NCBI GenBank assembly: GCA_937867335.1
Contig: CALMKX010000085.1
Location: forward strand, 1 to 36,224
Source of the DNA: an uncultured Acidobacteriota bacterium
GTDB taxonomy: Bacteria; Acidobacteriota; Thermoanaerobaculia; Multivoradales; SZUA-115
Length of the DNA stretch: 36,224 bases
Direction of reading: 5' to 3'
In this document: in pieces, positions 15,851 through 24,089 of the stretch
Layout of the letters: the number at the start of each line of letters is the position of its first letter
Numbering within the stretch: the stretch's first letter is position 1
Notes under the pieces: model-generated
What the model was told of the DNA's origin: nothing
What the model saw: only the letters and a program-made list of their open reading frames with translations
Databases searched by the model: none
Program-made: the position numbers and the translations under genes

Positions 15851-17652
15851 AATCCACGGCCCCCGACGAGGGGGCGGCCGGGCCCCGGCGGCGACCAGCC
15901 ACGAAAGGTGCTGGCCCGCGCGGCTTCGTGCCGCCGCAGCCGGGCATCGCCCTGCGACGGGTGCTTTCCCGTGGCTACGGTGCGGCCGACCTGCGCGCCG
16001 ATCTCCTCGCCGGGGCGGTGGTGGGGGTGGTGGCCCTGCCGCTCTCGATGGCGCTCGCCATCGCCGTGGGGGCACCTCCCCAGCACGGGCTCTACACCGC
16101 GATCGTCGCCGGGGCAGTGATCGCCCTCGCCGGCGGCTCGCGGGTCCAGGTCTCGGGTCCCACCGCGGCTTTCGTGGCCATCCTGGCTCCCGTGGTGGCA
16201 AGGTACGGGCTGGGCGGCCTGCTGCTCGCGACTTCGATGGCCGGGGTGCTGCTGGTGGGCTTCGGCCTCGCCCGGCTGGGGCGGTTGATCGAGTTCGTGC
16301 CGGAGCCGGTGACTCGCGGCTTTACGGCCGGCATCGCGGTCGTGATCGCGACGCTCCAGCTCAAGGACTTCCTCGGCCTCTCGGTGGCCCACCTGCCCGA
16401 ACACTACCTGGACCGCGTGGCGGCTCTCGCCGGCGCCCTGCCCACCCTGCGCTGGCAGGACACGGCCGTGGGCTTCTTGACCCTCGGACTCCTGATCCTC
16501 GTGCCCCGATGGACCAAACGCGTACCGGCGCCGCTGGTGGCGCTGACGGTGGCCACCCTTGGCGCTCTGCTCGCCACCAGGCTGCTTTCGGGCTTCAGCG
16601 TGGAGACTATCGAGAGCCGGTTTTCCTATGAGCTCGGCGGCGAGACCCTGCGCGGCATCCCGCGTTTGCCACCCCTGCTGCACTGGCCCTGGACCTTCCC
16701 GGGCGCCGATGGCGCACCCCTGGTGCTCTCCCTCGAGCTGGTCCGCGAGCTGATTCCGGCGGCTTTCGCCATCGCTGTGCTGGGGGCGATCGAATCCCTG
16801 CTCTCCGCGGTGGTGGCCGATGCCATGGTGAGCGGCAAGCACGATCCGGACGAGGAGCTCATGGCCCAGGGCCTGGGCAACCTGGTGGTGCCCTTCTTCG
16901 GCGGCTTCGCGGCCACCGGGGCGATCGCCAGGACGGCCACCAATGTGCGGGCCGGGGCCCGTTCGCCACTCGCCGCGGTGTTCCACGCCGTGACCGTGCT
17001 CCTGGCGGTGTTGCTCTTCGCCCCGGCGCTCGGCTACTTGCCGATGGCCTCGCTCGCGGCCCTCCTGCTGGTGGTGGCCTGGAACATGAGCGAAGCCCAC
17101 CATGCCCTGCGCTCCCTCTCGCGTGCGCCCAAGAGCGACACCGCGGTGCTCTTGACCTGCCTGGTGCTGACGGTGGTGTTCGACATGGTGGTGGCGGTGG
17201 TGGTGGGTTTCGTGCTCGCCGCGCTGCTGTTCATGCGGCGGATGGCGGAGGTCTCGGGCATCGAGATGGTGCCGGAAACCGAGCGACTGGACCGCGCCCA
17301 TCTACCGCCTGGAGTGCTGGTCTACGAGGTGGCCGGGCCGCTCTTCTTCGGGGCCGCGGTGAAGGCGATGTCGGTGCTCGAACGGGTACCGAGTGATGTC
17401 CAGGCGGTGCTGCTCGACCTGCGGGCCGCTCCCGCCCTGGACGCCACCGCCATCAGCAGCCTCGATCTCGCCGTCGACCGGTTGCGCCGCCGGGGGATCA
17501 AAGTGGTCCTGGCCGGGCTCCAGCCCCAGCCTTTCCGGGCCCTGGTCAAGGCCGGCTGGCGCAACCGGCCGGGAGAGGTGCTGCTCCGGCGCTCCTACTC
17601 CCGGGCTCTCGAGGCCCTCGCCACCTCCCGGGAGCGTCCCCCTTCCAGCTGA
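15847..17652 (+). CDS. SulP-family inorganic anion transporter with C-terminal STAS domain
   Basis: This 601-aa transporter of sulfate, bicarbonate or related anions begins, after a basic tail, with the SulP signature DLLAGAVVGVVALPLSMALAIAVGAPPQHGLYTAIVAG. The family motif GSRVQVSGPTAAFVAIL follows, with about 10-14 helices running to near residue 465. The C-terminal STAS domain (from about 480; VLVYEVAGPLFFGAA, then VLLDLRAAPALDATAISSLDLAVDRLRRRGIKVVLAG) is the usual regulatory module. The ATG overlaps the YdcF stop; it is the last gene of the coupled run. Substrate cannot be read from the sequence. Confidence 0.95.
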   Translation: MKSTAPDEGAAGPRRRPATKGAGPRGFVPPQPGIALRRVLSRGYGAADLRADLLAGAVVGVVALPLSMALAIAVGAPPQHGLYTAIVAGAVIALAGGSRVQVSGPTAAFVAILAPVVARYGLGGLLLATSMAGVLLVGFGLARLGRLIEFVPEPVTRGFTAGIAVVIATLQLKDFLGLSVAHLPEHYLDRVAALAGALPTLRWQDTAVGFLTLGLLILVPRWTKRVPAPLVALTVATLGALLATRLLSGFSVETIESRFSYELGGETLRGIPRLPPLLHWPWTFPGADGAPLVLSLELVRELIPAAFAIAVLGAIESLLSAVVADAMVSGKHDPDEELMAQGLGNLVVPFFGGFAATGAIARTATNVRAGARSPLAAVFHAVTVLLAVLLFAPALGYLPMASLAALLLVVAWNMSEAHHALRSLSRAPKSDTAVLLTCLVLTVVFDMVVAVVVGFVLAALLFMRRMAEVSGIEMVPETERLDRAHLPPGVLVYEVAGPLFFGAAVKAMSVLERVPSDVQAVLLDLRAAPALDATAISSLDLAVDRLRRRGIKVVLAGLQPQPFRALVKAGWRNRPGEVLLRRSYSRALEALATSRERPPSS

Positions 17653-17744
17653 GTGGTACCAGCGAAGAGAAGGGGTCTCGAGGTAGGTGCCGAGGTTGCT
17701 TCAAGGCCGGTCGAAGCGAAAATGACCGGTTTTTCCTGGCCCTC

Positions 17745-17773
17745 TTGTCTTTGGTTGTAACAGGCAGTACACT
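17745..17773 (+). promoter_or_regulatory. Sigma-70-type promoter of the first IPTL-CTERM gene
   Basis: TTGTCT (17745-17750) and TACACT (17768-17773) are separated by 17 bp. This predicts a leader of about 50 bases before the ATG at 17829. Confidence 0.55.
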
Positions 17774-17828
17774 GCCGCGCCAGATCATCTGCCCATTGCC
17801 AAATTCCCTTCTGCAGGGGGTTCTTGTG

Positions 17829-20800
17829 ATGAAAGCTCGGCGTGTGTCTTTCGACGCTCTCGTTCGGATAAGTGTGCTCACAGCTCTGCTGGTCGCGTGT
17901 GGCTCCTCGGCCTGGGCGGCCGGCCCGCCGTTGAGCCTGGTGGACATCGGCGGCGGGGGCGAGGTGAAGGGTGGGCCGCCGGCAGACAAGCCGCTCGCCC
18001 CCTACCGCTCCGGCCGAGGGATCTACGCGCCAACCGGCCAAGGCTTCGTTTCCGAGGTGGAGCCCAACAACACCGCGGCCACGGCCACGCCCCTCGGCGG
18101 CACCAACGTAGTGGTGCGAGCCAACATCTTCCCCAACGGCGACATCGACTTCTTCTCGTTCACGGCCGGCGCCGGGGATCGCGTCTACGCCGCCACCATG
18201 ACCAGCTTCTCGGCCAACGCTTCGTCCGACAGCCAGCTGGACGTGATCGCGAGCGACGGTACCACTTCGCTCGAGTTCGACGACGACGACGGCAGCCTGG
18301 GCGGCCTTTCCTCCTCGATCGCCGGCGTGACCATCCCCTCGGCCGGCACCTATTACCTGCGGGTCAAGCACTTCAGCGCCACCAATCAGCTGCGCCCCTA
18401 CGACCTCCACCTTCGGGTGCAGAGCGGCACACCGACCGCGGAGGTGGAGCCCAACAACACGCCGGCCACGGCGACCCCGCTGCCCGCTTCGGGTTGGGTG
18501 AGCGGCAGCGTCAACCCGGCGGCGGACGCGGACTTCTTCAGCCTGACACTCGCGGCGGGCGATACCGTGTACCTCTCCCTCGACATGAACCCCGAGCGCG
18601 ACGCCACCACCTGGAACGGCCGTCTCGGCCTCGCCCTCTTCGGCACGGCCTTGAACCAGATCCTGGTGGTCAACGATGCCAGCACCACATCGCCCAACTC
18701 CGAGGCCTTCTTCTTCACGGTCAAGGATGCCGGCACCTACTTTGCCTACGTCGACGAGCCGGCGGCGGGCGGCGGTGCCGCCTTCACCTACCACCTGAGC
18801 GTGAGCGTCCACCCGAACACGGCGGCCACCGCCAACTGCACCACTTACACTTCGACCGACGTGCCGCAGACGATCCCCACCGGCCCCGGCCAGGTGAACT
18901 CGACCATCGTGGTGCCGGGCAGCCATCGCATCGCCGATCTCGATCTGCGGGTGCAGCTCAACCACACCAACATGCCGGACCTCGACGTCCACCTGATCTC
19001 GCCGCAGGGCAACGACAACGGCGTGTTCACTGACATCGGCGCAGCCGCCCAGACGGCGATGGACACCCTCTTCGACGACGAGGCCGGCATTCCCGCTGGA
19101 GTCTTCACGGTGGTCTCGCCCACCGGCTTCGAGCCGGAGCTCGCCTACCGGCTGGGCTGGTACGACGGCGAGGACGCCGGCGGCACCTGGACACTCGCCA
19201 TCCGTGACGATACGGCGGCCAACGGCGGCACCTTGACCGCCTGGAGCCTCACCGTCTGTGAGCCGCCGCCGCCGCCCGCCTGCCCGCCGGGCTTCGGCGT
19301 GACCACGGTCTACACCAACGACTTCGAGGCCGGAACGGGAGGCTTCACCCACTCCGGGACCCAAGACGAATGGGCCCGCGGTCTGCCGACCTTCGCGCCG
19401 ATCACCACCTGCAACAGCGGCTCGAACTGCTGGAAGACGGACCTCGCCAACACCTACAACGCCTCGAGCAACCAGGATCTGCTCTCGCCCAACATCAATC
19501 TGGCCGGCCTGGTGGCTCCGGTGACCGTCACCTGGGCGCAGCGCTATCAGATGGAGAACACCTCCTTCGACCACTATTCGGTGGACATCCGCCAGGTGGG
19601 AGTGCCCACCAACGCTCAGCGCCTGTACGAGTGGCTCGACGCCACCATGACTGACACCGTGGGCAACCCCACCGTGACCTTGAACGAGAGCGCGGGTTGG
19701 GGCACGTTCAGCAAACAGGCCGACAGCTTCGCGGGCCTCAACACCGAGCTGGTCTTCCACCTGGACAGCGACACCACGGTGCAGCTCGCCGGTGCGGCGG
19801 TGGACGACGTGACTGTCACCGCCTGTCGCCAGCTGATGGCGGACCTTTCGATCACCAAGACCGACGGCGTAACCACCGCGGTGCCGGGCGGCAGCGTGAC
19901 CTACACCATCACGGCCTCGAACGCCGGCCCGGACGCGGCCAACCCGGCCACCGTGGCGGATACCTTCCCGGCCATCCTCACCTGCACCTGGACCTGCGTG
20001 GGAGCGGGCGGTGGCACCTGCACGGCTTCGGGCTCGGGCAACATCAACGACGCCACGGTGAACCTGCCGAGCGGCGGCTCGGTGACCTACACGGCCAGCT
20101 GCACCATCTCGGCTTCGGCCACCGGCTCGCTCTCGAACACGGCGACCGTGTCGAGCTCGATCACGGACCCCGTCCCCGGCAACAACTCGGCGACCGACAC
20201 CGACACACTCACGCCGATGGCCGACCTCTCGATCACCAAGACGGACGGCGTGACCAGCGTGGTGCCCGGAACCAGCACCACCTACACCATCACGGCGTCG
20301 AACGCCGGGCCCTCGAACGCTCCGGGCTCGACGGTGGCGGATACCTTCCCGGCCAACTGCGGCAGCGTGACCTGGACTTGCACGGGAGCCGGCGGCGGCA
20401 CCTGCACGGCCTCCGGCTCCGGCAACATCAACCAGACGGTGAATCTGCCGGTCGGCGGCTCGGTGACCTTCAGTGCGGTCTGCAGCGTTCCGGCCGCGGC
20501 CACCGGTTCTCTGACGAACACCGCTACAGTGACCTCCGGCACGGGCGTGACGGATCCCACTCCGGGCAACAACAGCGCCACGGACTCCGACACCCTTACC
20601 CCGATGGGCGATCTCTCGATCACCAAGACGGACGGCTTGACCACCGCCACTCCGGGCCAGGCCACTACCTACACGATCGTGGTCACCAATCCGGGGCCCT
20701 CGAACGGCGTGGGCCTCTTCGTGAGCGATACCTTCCCCGCAGCCTTCACCAGCCCGACCTGGACCTGCGCGGGGGCGGGCGGTGGCACTTGCACGGCGAG

Positions 20801-21542
20801 CGGCAGCGGCAACATCTCCGATACCGTGAACCTGCCGGCGGGTGCGACGGTGACCTACACCGTCAACGGCACCATCTCGAACGCCTTCACCGGCACGCTC
20901 TCCAACACTGCGACGGTGGCGGTGAGCCCACCGAGCCCGCCGAACGGGAATCCCCCGGGCTTCACGGACCCCAATCTGGCCAACAACACCGCGACCGACA
21001 ATACGGACGTGGTGGCCGCGCCGCCGGTGGTGAGCGGTACCAAGGCGGTAGCCGGCGACTTCCGGCCGGGTGGGGCGATCACCTACACGGTGGTGCTCAG
21101 TAACACGGGCACCGGCGCTCAGGCGGACAACCCGGGCAACGAGTTCACGGACGTGCTGCCGGCCCAGCTGACGCTGGTTTCGGCTTCCGCCACCAGCGGC
21201 ACGGCGGTGGCCACGGTGGCGACCAACACGGTGACCTGGAACGGCTCGATTCCGGCTGGCGGCTCGGTGACCATCACCATCCAGGCGACGATCAACGCCG
21301 ACGCCTCCGGCACCGTCACGAACCAGGGAACTGTGAGCTACGACGCCGATGGCAACGGCACCAACGAGGCCACCGCGCTGACCGACGATCCCAGCGTGGG
21401 CGGCAACCAGGACCCCACGGACCTGGTAGTGGGCATCAACCCCCTCGCGATCCCCACCCTCTCGAGCTGGGGCCTTGCAGCGATGGCGCTGCTGATGGCG
21501 GGCCTGGCGGTGGTGGCACTCGCGCGGAGGCGCCGGGCCTAG
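17829..21542 (+). CDS. Large secreted PPC/P-domain/DUF11 protein with IPTL-CTERM sorting tail
   Basis: This 1237-aa surface or matrix protein has a signal peptide (MKARRVSFDALVRISVLTALLVACGSSAWAA) that contains a possible lipobox LVAC, but a signal peptidase I site after AWAA is equally likely. Two pre-peptidase C-terminal (PPC) domains follow (about 74-195 and 204-324, each opening with EVEPNNT). Next are a proprotein-convertase P domain (about 335-477), a beta-sandwich region (490-667), three DUF11 repeats (about 671-795, 797-927, 927-1060, each with ITKTDG and a TWTC...GGGTCTA cysteine pair) and a fourth DUF11-like unit. The tail is IPTLSSWGLAAMALL plus a helix and ARRRRA, the IPTL-CTERM signal processed by XrtH exosortases. 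No protease domain is present, although P and PPC domains usually accompany proteases. The start at 17829 follows GCAGGGGG. Confidence 0.93.
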   Translation: MKARRVSFDALVRISVLTALLVACGSSAWAAGPPLSLVDIGGGGEVKGGPPADKPLAPYRSGRGIYAPTGQGFVSEVEPNNTAATATPLGGTNVVVRANIFPNGDIDFFSFTAGAGDRVYAATMTSFSANASSDSQLDVIASDGTTSLEFDDDDGSLGGLSSSIAGVTIPSAGTYYLRVKHFSATNQLRPYDLHLRVQSGTPTAEVEPNNTPATATPLPASGWVSGSVNPAADADFFSLTLAAGDTVYLSLDMNPERDATTWNGRLGLALFGTALNQILVVNDASTTSPNSEAFFFTVKDAGTYFAYVDEPAAGGGAAFTYHLSVSVHPNTAATANCTTYTSTDVPQTIPTGPGQVNSTIVVPGSHRIADLDLRVQLNHTNMPDLDVHLISPQGNDNGVFTDIGAAAQTAMDTLFDDEAGIPAGVFTVVSPTGFEPELAYRLGWYDGEDAGGTWTLAIRDDTAANGGTLTAWSLTVCEPPPPPACPPGFGVTTVYTNDFEAGTGGFTHSGTQDEWARGLPTFAPITTCNSGSNCWKTDLANTYNASSNQDLLSPNINLAGLVAPVTVTWAQRYQMENTSFDHYSVDIRQVGVPTNAQRLYEWLDATMTDTVGNPTVTLNESAGWGTFSKQADSFAGLNTELVFHLDSDTTVQLAGAAVDDVTVTACRQLMADLSITKTDGVTTAVPGGSVTYTITASNAGPDAANPATVADTFPAILTCTWTCVGAGGGTCTASGSGNINDATVNLPSGGSVTYTASCTISASATGSLSNTATVSSSITDPVPGNNSATDTDTLTPMADLSITKTDGVTSVVPGTSTTYTITASNAGPSNAPGSTVADTFPANCGSVTWTCTGAGGGTCTASGSGNINQTVNLPVGGSVTFSAVCSVPAAATGSLTNTATVTSGTGVTDPTPGNNSATDSDTLTPMGDLSITKTDGLTTATPGQATTYTIVVTNPGPSNGVGLFVSDTFPAAFTSPTWTCAGAGGGTCTASGSGNISDTVNLPAGATVTYTVNGTISNAFTGTLSNTATVAVSPPSPPNGNPPGFTDPNLANNTATDNTDVVAAPPVVSGTKAVAGDFRPGGAITYTVVLSNTGTGAQADNPGNEFTDVLPAQLTLVSASATSGTAVATVATNTVTWNGSIPAGGSVTITIQATINADASGTVTNQGTVSYDADGNGTNEATALTDDPSVGGNQDPTDLVVGINPLAIPTLSSWGLAAMALLMAGLAVVALARRRRA
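19841..21005 (+). repeat. Three tandem DUF11-coding repeats of about 390 bp
   Basis: Units at roughly 19841-20217, 20218-20607 and 20608-21005 each encode (A/G)DLSITKTDG, TYTI, the TWTC...GGGTCTASGSGNI loop, LSNTATV and (P)GNNSATD. Nucleotide similarity between the units is high, and a fourth copy of the same module lies in the next gene at about 23120-23490. Confidence 0.85.
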
Positions 21543-21571
21543 GGCTCGGCTTGTTCCGAGGAACCACCGAG

Positions 21572-21600
21572 CGGGCGGCCGAGAGGCCGCCCGTTTCGTC
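21572..21600 (+). terminator. Intrinsic terminator after the first IPTL-CTERM gene
   Basis: A perfect 9-bp stem CGGGCGGCC / GGCCGCCCG with a GAGA loop (21572-21593) is followed by TTTCGTC. It lies 30 bp after the stop codon. Confidence 0.75.
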
Positions 21601-21649
21601 GAGGGGAGGGAGCACCTGATTCGGGCGGAGGCGCTGGAAGCTTTCAAGC

Positions 21650-21678
21650 TTGACGATAAGAGTCGGGCAGGTTAAGCT
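21650..21678 (+). promoter_or_regulatory. Promoter of the second IPTL-CTERM gene
   Basis: TTGACG (21650-21655) is a near-consensus -35 box, with TTAAGC/TAAGCT (21672-21678) at 16-17 bp spacing as the -10. Transcription would start near 21685, giving a leader of about 115 bases. Confidence 0.5.
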
Positions 21679-21684
21679 CGCCCG

Positions 21685-21800
21685 TTAGTTTGAGACAGGA
21701 TTATCCGCGGAAAGAAGCGCCCGAAAGGGCGTGAGAATAGGCCCCAACGCGAGGGTTCTTCCCTGGTGCTGGGCTCAGAATGAGAAGTTCAAGGAGGGAG
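21685..21800 (+). promoter_or_regulatory. Long structured 5' leader of the second IPTL-CTERM gene
   Basis: The leader contains a 6-bp hairpin with a GAAA tetraloop (GCGCCC-GAAA-GGGCGT, 21717-21732). It also has a stem-within-stem segment in which GGCCC (about 21740) can pair with GGGCTC (about 21771) around GAGGG/CCCT. GNRA-capped stems are common in riboswitches, but I could not match the segment to any class I know. AAGGAGGG just before ATG 21802 is the ribosome site. Confidence 0.35.
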
Positions 21801-21801
21801 T

Positions 21802-24018
21802 ATGAAGGGTATTCGTCGTCTACCTCAGGGTTGGTGCTTGGTGGCCCTGGCCCTGTGCTCGCTAGCTGCTGCTCCGGCCTGGGCTGGAGTGAAGGAGCAA
21901 AATTACCAGGAGATGATCAGCCTGGCCCGGCAAATGGAAAGTCTGAAGCCGACGATCGCCACGGACTCGGTGGCTGCGGCCCAGTACGCCACGGCCGAGG
22001 CCCGGTACCGGCAGATTTCCGACTCGATGGGCGGCGACGACCCCGGCCACGTGATCGCCCATCGCGGCCAGAGCGCGCGGCATCTGGGCCGGCGGGTGGT
22101 GCGCGTGGTGCCTGCTTCGCCTCCGGGCTGCGGTGCCACCACCACGAACTTCGCCAACAACACACCGGTGGCGATCCCGACGGGCCCCGCCGTGGTGACC
22201 TCGACCATCGTTGTCTCGGGAGCGGGGAGCTACCTCTGGGACTTGGACATGACCACCGGCCTGCAGCACACTTTCGCTGCGGACCTGGACATCACGCTGA
22301 TGTCGCCGGCGGGAACCATTGTCACGATCACCACCGACAACGGTGCGGGCAACGACAACGTGTTCGACGGCACGCTCTGGGATGACGACGCCAACCCGGC
22401 CGGTCAGGTGCCCTACACCGCCAACAATGGCCTGGTGACCGACCAAACCTACGCGAACCTCACCTTGGCGAGCCCGTTGGTGCCGGAAGAGGCGATGGCG
22501 GCGTTCGTGGGCGAGAACCCGAACGGCACCTGGACCCTGACCATCAGCGACGACCTGGCCGGCGATGGCGGCTCCCTCAACTCCTGGAGCCTCGCAGTCA
22601 CCACCTTCCCGAGCGCGCCGATCGTCACCAACGTCAACTTCGCGAACAACACCCCGGTGGCGATTCCCACCGGCCCGGCGGTGGTGACCTCGACCATCGC
22701 GGCGGCCGGCGCGGGCACGGCGATCTGCGATGTCAACCTCACCACCGGCATTCAGCACACCTTCGCGGCCGACCTGGACATGACCCTGCAGTCCCCGGCC
22801 GGCACGGTGGTGACGCTGAGCACGGACAACGGTGCGGGCAACGACAACGTGTTCGACGGCACGGTGTGGGACGACGACGCCAACCCGGCCGGCCAGGTGC
22901 CCTACACCACCAACAACGGCCTGGTGACCGACCACGCCTACGTCAACCTCACGCTGGCGAGCCCGCTGGTGCCGGAGGAGGCGATGGGTGCGTTCCTCGG
23001 TGAGGATCCGAACGGCACCTGGACGATGACGATCAGCGACGACCTGGCGGGCGACGGCGGCAGCCTCAACAGCTGGAGCCTGGCGATCGCCACTTGCACT
23101 TGCGCCATCAACGTGGACGACTCGATCACCAAGACGGACGGCCTGACCACCGCGGCGCCCGGCCAGGCGTCCACCTACACCATCACGGTAAGCAACGCCG
23201 GCCCGAATGCGGATCCGGCGGCGGTGGTGGCGGATACCTTCCCGGCGGGCTTCACGGGTGCTACTTGGACCTGCGTGGGTGCGGGCGGCGGCACCTGCAC
23301 GGCAGCCGGCGCGGGCAACATCAACGACGTGGTGAACTTGCCCTCGGGCGGCTCGGTGACGTACACGGTTTCGGGGACGATCTCGAACGCGTTCGTGGGT
23401 ACGCTGTCGAACACCGCGACGGTGACGGCGAGCGGCGGGGTGACCGATACGAACACGGGGAACAACTCGGCGCAAGACGACACGTCGGTTGTCTCGGCGG
23501 CCAGCCTGGTCGCCAACAAGGCGGTATCCGGGCAGTTCCAGCCGGGCGGGGCGATCACCTACACGGTGGTGATCTTCAACAATTCGAGCGCAGCCCAGCT
23601 GGACAACCCGGGCGATGAGTTCACCGACGTCCTGCCGGCGGACCTCACGCTGGTGAGCGCCTCGGCCACCAGCGGCACGGCGACCACGGCGGGCAACACG
23701 GTCATGTGGAATGGCTCGGTCCCGGGCCTCAGCTCGGTGACGATCACCATCGACGCCACGATCAACAACACGGTGGTGGCCGGTACCACGATCACCAACC
23801 AAGGCATGGTTCATTACGATGCGGACGGCAACGGCACCAACGAGACCACGGGGTCGACCGACGATCCGGCGACGACCGAGGAAGGCGACCCGACCAGCAT
23901 CGTGGTGATCCAGAGCGCCCTCGGCATCCCGACGCTGTCGAGCTGGGGTCTCGGCCTGATGGCCTTGCTGCTCGCCGCCTTCGCGGCGATGACGCTGGCT
24001 CGCCGGCGCCGCGCCTGA
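21802..24018 (+). CDS. Secreted double P-domain/DUF11 protein with IPTL-CTERM sorting tail
   Basis: This 738-aa paralogue of the previous gene begins with a signal peptide (MKGIRRLPQGWCLVALALCSLAAAPAWA). A unique helical segment of about 80 residues follows (NYQEMISLARQMESL, then AAQYATAEARYRQI). Next are two adjacent, nearly identical P-domain-like units (about 109-268 and 273-431; both with NNTPVAIPTGPAVVTSTI, GAGNDNVFDGT and NPNGTWT/DPNGTWT). One DUF11 repeat (about 440-563) and a DUF11-like unit precede the tail IPTLSSWGLGLMALLLAAFAAMTLARRRRA. The tail should be recognised by an exosortase and the protein fixed at or released from the cell surface. It has its own promoter and long leader, and ends at a strong terminator, so it is a single-gene unit. 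Confidence 0.93.
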   Translation: MKGIRRLPQGWCLVALALCSLAAAPAWAGVKEQNYQEMISLARQMESLKPTIATDSVAAAQYATAEARYRQISDSMGGDDPGHVIAHRGQSARHLGRRVVRVVPASPPGCGATTTNFANNTPVAIPTGPAVVTSTIVVSGAGSYLWDLDMTTGLQHTFAADLDITLMSPAGTIVTITTDNGAGNDNVFDGTLWDDDANPAGQVPYTANNGLVTDQTYANLTLASPLVPEEAMAAFVGENPNGTWTLTISDDLAGDGGSLNSWSLAVTTFPSAPIVTNVNFANNTPVAIPTGPAVVTSTIAAAGAGTAICDVNLTTGIQHTFAADLDMTLQSPAGTVVTLSTDNGAGNDNVFDGTVWDDDANPAGQVPYTTNNGLVTDHAYVNLTLASPLVPEEAMGAFLGEDPNGTWTMTISDDLAGDGGSLNSWSLAIATCTCAINVDDSITKTDGLTTAAPGQASTYTITVSNAGPNADPAAVVADTFPAGFTGATWTCVGAGGGTCTAAGAGNINDVVNLPSGGSVTYTVSGTISNAFVGTLSNTATVTASGGVTDTNTGNNSAQDDTSVVSAASLVANKAVSGQFQPGGAITYTVVIFNNSSAAQLDNPGDEFTDVLPADLTLVSASATSGTATTAGNTVMWNGSVPGLSSVTITIDATINNTVVAGTTITNQGMVHYDADGNGTNETTGSTDDPATTEEGDPTSIVVIQSALGIPTLSSWGLGLMALLLAAFAAMTLARRRRA
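22126..23094 (+). repeat. Tandem duplication of a P-domain-coding unit, about 480 bp each
   Basis: Copies at about 22126-22610 and 22620-23094 are highly similar at nucleotide level, including an identical run of more than 30 bases that encodes NGAGNDNVFDG in both copies (near 22340 and 22829). This indicates a recent or conversion-maintained duplication. Confidence 0.85.
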
Positions 24019-24047
24019 TTCGTAGGTTTTCTTCTCTCGCCTTGTTG

Positions 24048-24073
24048 AGGGCGGCCTTCGGGCCGCCCTTTTG
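24048..24073 (+). terminator. Intrinsic terminator after the second IPTL-CTERM gene
   Basis: A 9-bp stem AGGGCGGCC / GGCCGCCCT with a UUCG tetraloop (24048-24069) is followed by TTT. It lies 30 bp after the stop and shares its GGGCGGCC core with the terminator at 21572. Confidence 0.8.
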
Positions 24074-24089
24074 CATTGAGAGGCAGCCC

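Noticed and set aside
17595-21647. A 1350-codon open frame on the minus strand
   Set aside because: It is antisense to the repetitive IPTL-CTERM gene and reads as Gly/Arg/His-rich filler. GC-rich codon use on the plus strand removes stops from this frame. No motifs or ribosome site.
21685-21800. c-di-GMP (GEMM-I) riboswitch
   Set aside because: A GNRA-capped stem is there, but the conserved core sequences that should flank it, such as the CGCAAAGCC-type junction, are absent. Kept only as an unclassified structured leader.
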